Shown here piece by piece: positions 7,094 through 14,077 of a DNA stretch of 23,671 bases. The DNA comes from an uncultured Collinsella sp. (GTDB taxonomy: Bacteria; Actinomycetota; Coriobacteriia; Coriobacteriales; Coriobacteriaceae). Within the stretch, counting starts at the first letter, position 1, and each line of letters opens with the position of its first letter. The notes beneath the pieces are model-generated. The model made no database searches. It saw only the letters and a program-made list of their open reading frames with translations, and had not been told where the DNA came from. Position numbers and translations under genes: made by a program. The stretch covers positions 1 through 23,671 of the forward strand of contig CABTWP010000032.1 of the NCBI GenBank assembly GCA_902488525.1, in the 5' to 3' direction.

Positions 7094-7681
7094 CTACTCC
7101 TCGACGGAGTCGGCCTCGACGGCCTCAGCAGCGTCCGCATCCTCGGCCAGCACGCCAGCCTCAGCTTGGGCAACCGCAACCTTGGCGGCAGCCTCGGCAG
7201 CCTGTGCCTCCTCGCGAGCGCGATCCTCGGCCAGCAGCTCCTGGTATAGGTCCTCGCCCGGCAGCTTCTCGCTGCGAGCGATCTTACCCAGCACGCCGTT
7301 GACGAACGACGCGGACTGGTCGGTGCCATAGGCCTTGGCAAGCTCAACGGCCTCGTTGATCACGATGGCGTCCGAGACCTCCTCGTCGGTGAGGAAACGC
7401 ATCTCGTAAACGGTGATACGCAGCAGGTTGCGGTCGGCGCCGGGCATACGCATAAGATCCCAGTTCTTGGCAACGGAGCGCAGAGCACAGTCGATGCGGT
7501 CGATATGCTCGTAGGCACCTCGGCACAGCTCCAGAGCATAGGGATCGAGGGGACCCTTCGAGATCAGGAAATCACCCTCGAGGACGCGCTCGAGCGGGCT
7601 GTCCGTGGCCTCGGCCTGGAACAGCAGCTGCAGCGCCTGACTGCGGGCAAGCGTACGCCCGCGATAAACCTTAAGGCTCAA
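7094..7681 (-). CDS. nusB: Transcription antitermination factor NusB
   Basis: An RNA-binding helical protein of the rRNA antitermination complex with NusE/S10. The NusB fold occupies about 1-145, with the motifs RSQALQLLFQAE (13-24), DRNLLRITVYEM and AIVINEAVELAKAYG...FVNGVLGKI. The start is TTG at 7681: AAGGAG within the asp23 end lies about 6 nt upstream, and the protein begins in register with the family. The total of 195 residues exceeds the common 130-150 because of a C-terminal Ala/Glu-rich tail of about 45 residues. Gap to asp23 is 3 nt and to xseB 2 nt. Confidence 0.94.
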   Translation of the reverse strand: MSLKVYRGRTLARSQALQLLFQAEATDSPLERVLEGDFLISKGPLDPYALELCRGAYEHIDRIDCALRSVAKNWDLMRMPGADRNLLRITVYEMRFLTDEEVSDAIVINEAVELAKAYGTDQSASFVNGVLGKIARSEKLPGEDLYQELLAEDRAREEAQAAEAAAKVAVAQAEAGVLAEDADAAEAVEADSVEE

Positions 7682-7684
7682 AGG

Positions 7685-8047
7685 TTACTCCTTGGGGAAA
7701 ACGAGGCCGTCGATGCAAACGTCAACGCGCTCGACCTCAACGCCAACCTGGGCATCGATGGCGGCGACCACGGCAGCGCGAACGGCCTCGGCGAGTTTCT
7801 TGAACGGATAGCCAAAGAACACCACGACGCGCACGGTGAGTGCGAGCTTGTCGCCGACGACCTCGGCCTCGACCGCCGGCTCAGAAGCCGGGGCCTTGGA
7901 CGAGAGCATCATGGAGACAAGGTTGGTGGCAAGGTCCTTGACGCCAACGGAGGCGATGCCCTCGACATCGGACACGGCGCGCGAGACGATGGCGGTCAGA
8001 ACATCGGGCGAAATGCCGATGCCGTCAATCTTGATTTCCTGGGGCAT
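7685..8047 (-). CDS. Asp23/Gls24 family envelope stress protein
   Basis: A 120-residue small alpha/beta protein of the Asp23/Gls24 (YqhY) family, cytoplasmic or membrane-associated, linked in Gram-positive bacteria to envelope stress and control of lipid synthesis. Family features are the SPDVLTAIVSRAVSDVEGIASVG opening pattern (13-35), a Met/Ser/Ala-rich variable middle, and ALTVRVVVFFGYPF before a final helix and DVCIDGL strand. It has a very strong AGGAGG site. The efp-yqhY-nusB order is the conserved one, and the gene lies 24 nt after efp and 3 nt before nusB. The precise biochemical role is unknown. Confidence 0.9.
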   Translation of the reverse strand: MPQEIKIDGIGISPDVLTAIVSRAVSDVEGIASVGVKDLATNLVSMMLSSKAPASEPAVEAEVVGDKLALTVRVVVFFGYPFKKLAEAVRAAVVAAIDAQVGVEVERVDVCIDGLVFPKE

Positions 8048-8071
8048 GAGTCCTCCTAGAAGAGTTGGTTG

Positions 8072-8635
8072 CTAGACGCGGGAGACGAACTTGCCGTCGC
8101 GGGTGTCAACCTTGATGACCTCGCCCTCGTTGAGGTACATGGGGACCTGGATGACAGCGCCGGTGTCGATCGTGGCCGGCTTGGTGGAACCCTGGACGGT
8201 GTCGCCCTTAAAGCCCGGGTCGGTCTGGACGATGGTGGTCTCGATGAACATCGGCGGGGTCACGCCCATGAGCTCATCGTCGGCGAAGAGCAGCTGGCAG
8301 ATGTCGTTCTCGCGCAGCCACTTGGAGTTCTCGCCCACCATGTCCTCGGGAACGGGAACCTGCTCATAGGACTCGTTGTCCATGAAGATGTAGTCGGTGC
8401 CATCGTTGTAGAGGTACTGGAACTCACGGGTGGTGAGCATGACGCTCTCGAACTTGGTGCCGGCGTTGCAGGTGTTCTCGACGACGCGGCCGCTCTTGAT
8501 GTCGCGGGTCTTGTAGCGCACAAACGCGCCGCCCTTGCCCGGCTTGACATGCTGGAACTCGACGATGGTGTAGACCTTGTCCTTGATGCGGAGACCGAGG
8601 CCGTTCTTGAAGTCGGCGGTGGAAATGGTAGGCAT
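8072..8635 (-). CDS. efp: Translation elongation factor P
   Basis: EF-P, 187 residues (normal length), rescues ribosomes stalled at polyproline runs. It shows three domains: the KOW-like N domain with the modification loop KPGKGGAFVR (31-40, Lys34 at the tip), the middle OB fold with LYNDGTDYIFMDNESYEQ, and the C-terminal OB fold ending GEVIKVDTRDGKFVSRV. The tip is Lys inside PGKG, as in Gram-positive types, not Arg; no modification enzyme is encoded nearby. The start at 8635 is preceded by AAAGG; the frame is open 11 codons further without support. It is the first gene of the unit running to recN, with its own promoter behind the pepP terminator. Confidence 0.97.
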   Translation of the reverse strand: MPTISTADFKNGLGLRIKDKVYTIVEFQHVKPGKGGAFVRYKTRDIKSGRVVENTCNAGTKFESVMLTTREFQYLYNDGTDYIFMDNESYEQVPVPEDMVGENSKWLRENDICQLLFADDELMGVTPPMFIETTIVQTDPGFKGDTVQGSTKPATIDTGAVIQVPMYLNEGEVIKVDTRDGKFVSRV

Positions 8636-8692
8636 AGCGACCTTTCTTGTTATGGGCAGAACGCACAAGCGTCCAAATTACATACGACAGAA

Positions 8693-8698
8693 ATTATA
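8693..8698 (-). promoter_or_regulatory. -10 element TATAAT upstream of efp
   Basis: On the minus strand a perfect TATAAT, preceded by TG with no spacer base, lies about 57 nt before the efp start and just after the pepP terminator. No convincing -35 is seen. It is the best candidate promoter for the efp-recN unit. Confidence 0.5.
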
Positions 8699-8729
8699 CA
8701 CTTGCAGACGGCACCTGCGGCGAGCGCAT

Positions 8730-8772
8730 AAAAAGAGAACGCGGGGCGTCCGAATCAATCCGGACGCCCCGC
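8730..8772 (-). terminator. Rho-independent terminator of pepP
   Basis: A perfect 12-bp stem GCGGGGCGTCCG/CGGACGCCCCGC (8741-8752 and 8761-8772) with an 8-nt loop is followed on the minus strand by GTTCTCTTTTT. It begins about 23 nt after the pepP stop and separates pepP from efp. Confidence 0.9.
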
Positions 8773-8795
8773 CCCAAACTATCTACTGAAGTAAA

Positions 8796-9926
8796 CTAGC
8801 AGTCGATAACGTGCAGGTCGTGCGGGGTCTTGGTGAAGGGCTCATAGCCGTTCTCGGTGACCACGCCGTAGTCCTCCAGGCGCACGCCGCCCACGCCGGG
8901 CAGGTAGACGCCGGGCTCCATGGTGATAACCGAGCCGACCTCGATGATATTCTTGCTGCGGTTAAAGTTGGGCAGCTCATGGATGTCGATGCCCACGCCG
9001 TGACCCAAGCCATGGTTATAGTAATCGCCATAGCCGGCATCGCCGATGATCTTCTTGGAAAGCTTGAAAATGTCGTTGCCCTCGACGCCCGGATGGATGG
9101 CGGCGACGCATTCCTCGTGCGTACGGCGCACGAGCGCATACAGGTCGAGCTGTTCCTGCGTGGGCTCGCCCATCACGACGGTGCGCGTCATATCGGAACG
9201 ATAATCGCAGTAGCCCGCGCCGTAATCCATGAGGACAAAGTCGCCCTTCTCGATCACGCGGTCGCTCGGCACGGCATGCGGGTTGGCGGTGTTGGGACCG
9301 CTCGCTACGATGGAGCCGAAGGCAAGGCTGTCAGCGCCGTTGGCGAACATAAAGTTCTCGAGCTCGTTGCGAACCTGCTTCTCGGTCATACCGGGCTTAA
9401 TAAAGCCGAGCATGTGCTGGAAGGCGGCGTCAGTGATCGACTGTGCATGGCGCATGAGCTCGATCTCCTCGGCATCCTTGATGGCGCGCATCTTGCGGAT
9501 GTCGTCATGCATCAGCGGCAACATGCAGGCGACGGAACGATCCTCCAGACCACGCTGAATGCCCTGGTAGAAGTTGATCTGCATATCGTCCTCGACAGCG
9601 CAGACGCGGCACTTGTTGGCTGCGATCTTGCCGGCGACCCAACCGGGGATGGTGCCCTCGTCCATGTCATAGACCCAAGGGCTGCCGGCGGGCGTGTTCT
9701 CCTCAAAGCTGTTGAGGTAGCGCGAGTCGGTATGGAACAGGCACTGGTCAGCCGTAATAAACGCCGCGTGCGGGAACTCGAAGGTGTAGTCGAAGACGCC
9801 CTTCACGCCCGTGAGCCAACGAAGATTGGCCTCGTCGCGTACCACGATAGCGTCGTAGCCGCGCTCGACCATCAGGGCACGGACACGTTCGATACGACCG
9901 GCAGGACCGGCAGCAAACTCAGACAT
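8796..9926 (-). CDS. pepP: Xaa-Pro aminopeptidase, M24B family
   Basis: A 376-residue cytoplasmic metallopeptidase that removes an N-terminal residue before proline. A creatinase-like N-terminal domain (about 8-145) precedes the pita-bread catalytic domain. All five metal ligands are visible: Asp234 (MDYGAG), Asp245 (SDMTR), His309 (GLGHGVG), Glu337 (TMEPGVY) and Glu351 (RLEDYG), plus His217 (NPHAVPSD) and His316. The start at 9926 is preceded by AAAGGA. The position before efp is the widely conserved yqhT-efp arrangement. Here it is separated from aroB by a 132-nt leader with hairpins and from efp by a strong terminator, so it may be a single-gene transcript. The symbol is by family; prolidase cannot be fully excluded. 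Confidence 0.93.
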   Translation of the reverse strand: MSEFAAGPAGRIERVRALMVERGYDAIVVRDEANLRWLTGVKGVFDYTFEFPHAAFITADQCLFHTDSRYLNSFEENTPAGSPWVYDMDEGTIPGWVAGKIAANKCRVCAVEDDMQINFYQGIQRGLEDRSVACMLPLMHDDIRKMRAIKDAEEIELMRHAQSITDAAFQHMLGFIKPGMTEKQVRNELENFMFANGADSLAFGSIVASGPNTANPHAVPSDRVIEKGDFVLMDYGAGYCDYRSDMTRTVVMGEPTQEQLDLYALVRRTHEECVAAIHPGVEGNDIFKLSKKIIGDAGYGDYYNHGLGHGVGIDIHELPNFNRSKNIIEVGSVITMEPGVYLPGVGGVRLEDYGVVTENGYEPFTKTPHDLHVIDC

Positions 9927-9951
9927 GCAGATTCCTTTCTTATTGTCTCTA

Positions 9952-10021
9952 TAAAGACGGGACGGGTCTCAACCGAACGTCGGAATCGCATGCGAACCGC
10001 AACCGATTGGAAACCCGTCCC
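9952..10021 (-). promoter_or_regulatory. Structured leader upstream of pepP, three-way junction
   Basis: In minus-strand RNA an outer 9-bp stem GGGACGGGT/ACCCGTCCC (plus 10013-10021 and 9959-9967) closes over two hairpins. The first is AATCG/CGATT (10004-10008 and 9984-9988), topped by TGCG/CGCA with a GTT loop. The second is CCGA-CGT-TCGG (9973-9983). A short GTCTTTAT segment and the pepP ribosome site follow. It could be a regulatory leader or a weak terminator of the aroB transcript. It matches no riboswitch consensus I can recall. Confidence 0.45.
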
Positions 10022-10026
10022 TCAAC

Positions 10027-10052
10027 ATGATACGAAAGACGATGGATGTCAA
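10027..10052 (-). promoter_or_regulatory. Possible pepP promoter, TTGACA and TATCAT
   Basis: A perfect -35 hexamer TTGACA (10047-10052) lies just after the aroB stop, with TATCAT (10027-10032) downstream. The spacer is only 14 bp, shorter than usual, so this is tentative. It would place the structured leader within the transcript. Confidence 0.35.
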
Positions 10053-10058
10053 TAAATC

Positions 10059-11168
10059 TTAGAGAAGTTCTTTGCGAGAAGCCAAGTAAGCGTGAGCATG
10101 GCGCTCAAGAACCTCGTCCTCAACGCTCGTTAGGCGAATGGCGCCGAGTGCCGCGGGCAGCGGCAGCATGCTGCGATTCGAGCGAGCGAACTGCTGCCTG
10201 CGGAACTCCTCGATATATGCGGCAGGCTCCAGATCGAGGGCAAGTTCCTCGATACCAAAGTCCTCTAGGCAGTCATCGACCTCAAAGACGTAATCGATAT
10301 CGAAGTCGCAGGCATCATGTGCTAGGCGCGCCTCAAAGCGCATGCCCTCGGACAACAGCTGGTAGGCAGGAACCTGCGAAGCAGCATCGCCCAAGCAAGC
10401 GCGCAGGGTACGCTCCCCCGTCTTGCCAAAATCGAGCGCATGGCGGGCGCTCGGGTTCGTGGCCATCAGTACGTCCTTGCGGGCAGTCTGAGACCATTGA
10501 ACTGCATTGACGAGCGCGACCTCCTCGCCCGCGAGAATCTCGGGAACGGTCTCAGTAAACTGATTCCAGCGGGACTTGCTGCTCGAAAGCATGGTGCCAA
10601 CAAGCACCACATAGCCGAACTTGAGGTACTCGGGGTCCGCCTCGCGAACAAGGTCGAGGTCACACACGACCAAGCCCGGCTCAGGACGGAACGCGATAGC
10701 GGGAAGCGCATTCGCCGGCGAGGCGACGAGCGGCTTCATGGTCGTCGCGACCGTGAGCATGGCGTCGAAGGTCGTCGGCAGCAGCGCGCACTCGGTTCGG
10801 CCACACCACTGGTTGGCGCACCAGCTAACAACCGAGCAGGTTGCGGCATCGCCAACGGCGACAACCAGATCGTCGCAGGTAACGCCGTTGGCAGACAGGG
10901 CGCCAAAAATCGCATCGGCATCGGCCAGCGTGCCACCAGCAGGCGAAACCTCGAGGACTAGCGGCGACACGGCAAAACCGGCGTCGACCAGCGCATGCTC
11001 GACGACTTCACCAAAACGCTCGGATGTGGCGGTGTTCCAAACGACCATCGCGCGCTTAGGCTTGCCCACGGCCGAGGCAAACATACGCGACAGTTCATCG
11101 AACGCGCCCAATCCGACGCGGACATCGACGCTGCGGTTTTGGAAATTGATCAGTTGACGGCGAATCAT
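10059..11168 (-). CDS. AroB-like protein, probable degenerate dehydroquinate synthase
   Basis: A 369-residue protein that follows the dehydroquinate synthase fold in outline: a VVAVGDAAT nucleotide-site-like segment (102-110), LLPTTFDAML (129-138, against the family IPTTLLAQVD) and VCDLDLVREADPEYLKFG (168-185, against DxxFLxTLPxRExxxG). The metal ligands seem lost. The family AEVIKYG is VVLVG (187-191), the NxGHTFGHAIE histidine region is DFGKTGERT (246-254), and HGEAVAIGM has become an SEGMRFEA segment (273-280). The glycine-rich GGGVxGD and the GKN lysine segments are also altered. The ATG at 11168 overlaps the aroK stop (ATGA), so it is coupled to aroK. It probably either does not catalyse the AroB reaction or has changed role. 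The alignment was done by eye. Confidence 0.75.
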   Translation of the reverse strand: MIRRQLINFQNRSVDVRVGLGAFDELSRMFASAVGKPKRAMVVWNTATSERFGEVVEHALVDAGFAVSPLVLEVSPAGGTLADADAIFGALSANGVTCDDLVVAVGDAATCSVVSWCANQWCGRTECALLPTTFDAMLTVATTMKPLVASPANALPAIAFRPEPGLVVCDLDLVREADPEYLKFGYVVLVGTMLSSSKSRWNQFTETVPEILAGEEVALVNAVQWSQTARKDVLMATNPSARHALDFGKTGERTLRACLGDAASQVPAYQLLSEGMRFEARLAHDACDFDIDYVFEVDDCLEDFGIEELALDLEPAAYIEEFRRQQFARSNRSMLPLPAALGAIRLTSVEDEVLERHAHAYLASRKELL

Positions 11169-11698
11169 AGCAGCCCACGCTCCAAAAGCATCTCGGCACA
11201 AAGGTAGGAAACGTCCTCGAAGGACTTGTTGCGAATATCAAGGGTAAGGTCGGCGGCCTGGCGATACAGCGGACGGCGATGCTCAAACAGGCGCGCAGCA
11301 TGCTCGGGCGAACGGAAATCGGGGCGCGTGTCGGACCGACGAATCTGTCGAATCGAATCCTCGAAGTCGCCCTCGAGGTACACGCACGTACCCATTTCGT
11401 GCATCAGTTCAATATTCACCGGCGTTTCGACGATACCGCCCCCGCACGAAACCAACAGGCTGCGCTCGCTTTGGAGCGAACGGAGCGCCGAGGTCTCGAG
11501 CTCGCGAAAACGATCCTCGCCCTCGGTCTCAAAAATCTCGGTTACCGACTTGCCGCAACGGCGCACGACCAGGCGGTCGGTATCGATAAAACGCCGCTTG
11601 AACATGGTGCCGACGTTGCGCGCGAGCGTCGACTTGCCCGCGCCCAAAAAGCCGATAAAGAAGATATGGTCGCAGCCGTGTTTGGTGTGCTGGGACAT
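11165..11698 (-). CDS. aroK: Shikimate kinase
   Basis: Phosphorylates shikimate with ATP in the chorismate pathway; cytoplasmic, 177 residues. All expected motifs are visible: Walker A GFLGAGKST (16-24), the shikimate-binding FIDTDR (37-42), FRELE (64-68), CGGGIVE (85-91), a lid with SDTRPDF (122-128) and the RRPLYRQAAD segment (141-150) that binds the adenine end. The start at 11698 lies 8 nt after the YqeG-type gene; the stop overlaps the aroB homologue by 4 nt. It looks catalytically intact, in contrast to that neighbour. The ribosome site is weak (AGG). Confidence 0.93.
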   Translation of the reverse strand: MSQHTKHGCDHIFFIGFLGAGKSTLARNVGTMFKRRFIDTDRLVVRRCGKSVTEIFETEGEDRFRELETSALRSLQSERSLLVSCGGGIVETPVNIELMHEMGTCVYLEGDFEDSIRQIRRSDTRPDFRSPEHAARLFEHRRPLYRQAADLTLDIRNKSFEDVSYLCAEMLLERGLL

Positions 11699-11706
11699 AG
11701 CGAGAC

Positions 11707-12204
11707 CTATTCCTCGCAGGGAAGGTCGCGCAGGGCCCGGCGCTCAAAGATACGGAAGATCTGCGTATACCACAGGTCCTGCGTCGCCTGCGGCTTTACC
11801 AGGATGGTATCGACGCCGGCGAAATTACCGCTCCACACGTCCGTGTAGAGCTGATCACCGATCAGCACCGCCTCGTCGACCGTGGCGCCGAGGCGCTTAA
11901 GACCCGCCTTGAGGGCAAACGGCGCCGGCTTCATGGCGTGGCTGATGGCCTCGAGTCCCAGCTCGCGTGCTGATGCCATGACCTGGTCGCGATGCCAGTT
12001 GTTGGACACCATGCACAGCTTAAAGCCTTTGGCGCGGGCGGTATCGAGCCAAGCGGAAACCGCGGCGGGAACCTGCTCGGTGTCGCGCGGCACCAGGGTG
12101 TTATCGCGATCGAGCAGAATGGCGCGTTTGCCGTCGGCCCAAAGGGTATCAAGGTCGATGCGATCGACCGAGGCAACGTAACGTTTGGGGCTAAAAATCC
12201 TCAT
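11707..12204 (-). CDS. YqeG-family HAD IIIA phosphatase
   Basis: A 165-residue HAD-superfamily phosphatase of the YqeG/GEP4 group, whose members include phosphatidylglycerophosphate phosphatases. HAD motifs are complete: motif I LLDRDNTLV (30-38, Asp32 and Asp34), motif II VSNNW, motif III Lys in HAMKPAPFA, and motif IV IGDQLYTDVWSGN. It has no membrane segment. The start at 12204 is the ATG one base after the mltG stop and gives the usual MRIFSPKRYV opening; upstream ribosome-site match is poor, so translation may be coupled. The substrate (PGP or another phosphate ester) is inferred from family only. Confidence 0.88.
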   Translation of the reverse strand: MRIFSPKRYVASVDRIDLDTLWADGKRAILLDRDNTLVPRDTEQVPAAVSAWLDTARAKGFKLCMVSNNWHRDQVMASARELGLEAISHAMKPAPFALKAGLKRLGATVDEAVLIGDQLYTDVWSGNFAGVDTILVKPQATQDLWYTQIFRIFERRALRDLPCEE

Positions 12205-12205
12205 G

Positions 12206-13639
12206 CTAATTCCAAGACTGTTGATGCTCTTCGTAGGTTTGCGAGAAGTACTCCTCGTCCTGCGTAATGTAGAAATACAGGTCATCGGAGTCGGTCGGCT
12301 CAAGCGTGGCCTTGAGTGCCTCGAGCGACGGAGAGCAGATGGGCGTGGGCGGAAGGCCCTCGTGCTTGTAGGTGTTATAGGGACTATCGCTCTGCAGGTC
12401 GTCGGCGGTAACCTCGCCACCGGTGACATACATCATGGTCGCATCGCTGTTGAGATAGCGCAGACCATCGAGCTTGCCGGCAAGACGGTTGTAGAAGACC
12501 GAGGCCACGTGCGCGCGCTGGTCGGCGTTGAGGCCCTCGCGCTCAACGATAGAGGCCAAGTTGACGATGTCGTAGTCGGACATCTCCACACCGTAGCGTT
12601 CCTTGATCTTGGCTTCGCAGCTCGCAAAGTCAAGCGACTTGTACTCGGTCTTAAACTGATCGAGCATAGCGCGAATCACGCCATCGGCCGTCGGCGAATC
12701 ACCCAACGAATAGGTCTTGGGGAACAAGAAACCCTCGAGCGAATCGTTGGCGGCGCCCTTAAGGAAGCTATAGTCGTCCACGTAGTTGGAGGCCTTGGCC
12801 TGGTTGAGGAAGTCTTCCCTAGAGATGCTGTCGTAGGCCTGGGCCACACGGTCGGCGACTTGATCGACCGTCAGGCCCTCAGGGATAGTCAGCGCACTGG
12901 AGCCCGCGTTGGGGCCTTCCATGAGCTGCTGAACAACCTTGGTCGCATCCATGAGTGTGATGAACGAATAATCACCAGGCTTGAGCGACATATCGGCGTT
13001 GAGCTTTTTCACCGCCGCATAATAATCCTTGGGATTTTCGACGATATGGTTCTCGGAGAGAATCGAGGCGATAGTATCGCCCGAAGCACCGTCGGGAATG
13101 GTTACCGTAACCTGCTGACCAGCCGTGACCTTGGTATCCCCACCGACAAAGAAGCCCTTGACGGCCGGTACGACAAAGAAAGCGATCGCAGCAAGCGCGA
13201 GCACCGACACCACAACGCCGATGATCATGGGACCCGGAGAACTCTTCTTTTGAGCACCGCGACGAGCATGCGTGTTGTAGCTCGACCGGGACGCCGGAGC
13301 AACGCCATGCGAACCGCGGGCGTGATGAGAATGCGATTGGGGGGCCTGCGTTCGCTGGGTAGGTGCCTGCTGCTTAAAGCGGGTACCGCCTGCAGGCTGG
13401 GCCGTACGAGCAGTGGGCTGCTGAGCCGCGTGAGAAGCCGGATGCTGAACCGAACGAGCAGAAGGCTGCTGACCCGTCCGTTGAACAGGTTGGGCCGAAC
13501 GAGAGAAGGACTGCACCGGGCGCGCGGCAGGCTGAGCTGCGCGCTGCGTCGGCTGTGCCGGACGCTGGCCAGGCTGGGCAGGGCGCGACGCCGGCTGACG
13601 TGTACGATTCGGCTGGCGCGGATCGGAAGCACTAGGCAT
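12206..13639 (-). CDS. mltG: Endolytic transglycosylase MltG
   Basis: A 477-residue inner-membrane lytic transglycosylase that cuts nascent glycan strands. A cytoplasmic N-terminal tail (1-135) is low-complexity Gln/Pro/Arg/Ala with repeated RPAQP-like units. One transmembrane helix lies at about 138-163. The extracellular part has a LysM-like segment (about 168-228) and the YceG catalytic domain, with LEGFLFPKTY (301-310), the catalytic Glu366 in LASIVEREG, SDATMMY (398-404) and NTYKHEGLPPTPI (422-434). The start at 13639 has GGAGG at 7 nt and overlaps the ruvX stop by 8 nt. The long basic tail is unusual relative to E. coli MltG and may contact cytoplasmic partners. Confidence 0.94.
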   Translation of the reverse strand: MPSASDPRQPNRTRQPASRPAQPGQRPAQPTQRAAQPAARPVQSFSRSAQPVQRTGQQPSARSVQHPASHAAQQPTARTAQPAGGTRFKQQAPTQRTQAPQSHSHHARGSHGVAPASRSSYNTHARRGAQKKSSPGPMIIGVVVSVLALAAIAFFVVPAVKGFFVGGDTKVTAGQQVTVTIPDGASGDTIASILSENHIVENPKDYYAAVKKLNADMSLKPGDYSFITLMDATKVVQQLMEGPNAGSSALTIPEGLTVDQVADRVAQAYDSISREDFLNQAKASNYVDDYSFLKGAANDSLEGFLFPKTYSLGDSPTADGVIRAMLDQFKTEYKSLDFASCEAKIKERYGVEMSDYDIVNLASIVEREGLNADQRAHVASVFYNRLAGKLDGLRYLNSDATMMYVTGGEVTADDLQSDSPYNTYKHEGLPPTPICSPSLEALKATLEPTDSDDLYFYITQDEEYFSQTYEEHQQSWN

Positions 13640-14060
13640 GCGAAACCTCCTCGTTTTTACGATCGAGCCACGTCTGCAAAAAAAGGCTGGCGGCAATCAT
13701 GTCGATCTTGCCCCTCATCTGCTTTTCGTTGAGGCCCTGCTCGCGCAGGATACGCTTGGCCTCTTGCGAGGACAGACGCTCGTCCTCAAACTCCAGCGGA
13801 AGATCGAGCTCGTCGGCAATCTTTTGCGCCACGGCGGCAACGCGCTCGGCTTGGGGGCCGGGCTCACCGGCCATGGTCAGGGGACGTCCGCTTACCAGGA
13901 TGTCGGGCTCATAGTCTTCGACCAGGTAGCGGAACGTCTTGGCCATACCGGTGACCTCGGCGGCCGGGAGCACCTTGACGGGCATCGCCATCTTGCCATC
14001 ACGGCTCGAGACGGCGATGCCAATCCTGGTCTCCCCTATGTCCAGCGCAAGCGCGACCAC
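13632..14060 (-). CDS. ruvX: Putative Holliday junction resolvase RuvX/YqgF
   Basis: A 142-residue RNase H-like nuclease family protein (YqgF) implicated in Holliday-junction resolution and pre-16S rRNA processing. The acidic residues expected for the fold are visible: ALDIGETRIGIAV (about 4-16), the Glu/Asp in FEDERLSSQEAKRIL, and the late Asp in KIDMIAASLFLQTWLD. The start is GTG at 14060, 17 nt after alaS, with only a weak AAGAAG site. No other start would preserve the first catalytic Asp region. The alaS-ruvX-mltG order is a conserved arrangement. Confidence 0.93.
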   Translation of the reverse strand: MVALALDIGETRIGIAVSSRDGKMAMPVKVLPAAEVTGMAKTFRYLVEDYEPDILVSGRPLTMAGEPGPQAERVAAVAQKIADELDLPLEFEDERLSSQEAKRILREQGLNEKQMRGKIDMIAASLFLQTWLDRKNEEVSHA

Positions 14061-14077
14061 AGTGACTTCTTAGATTC

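Noticed and set aside
12185..13732. 515-codon open frame on the plus strand
   Set aside because: It is antisense to mltG, and its composition follows the mltG repeats in complement.
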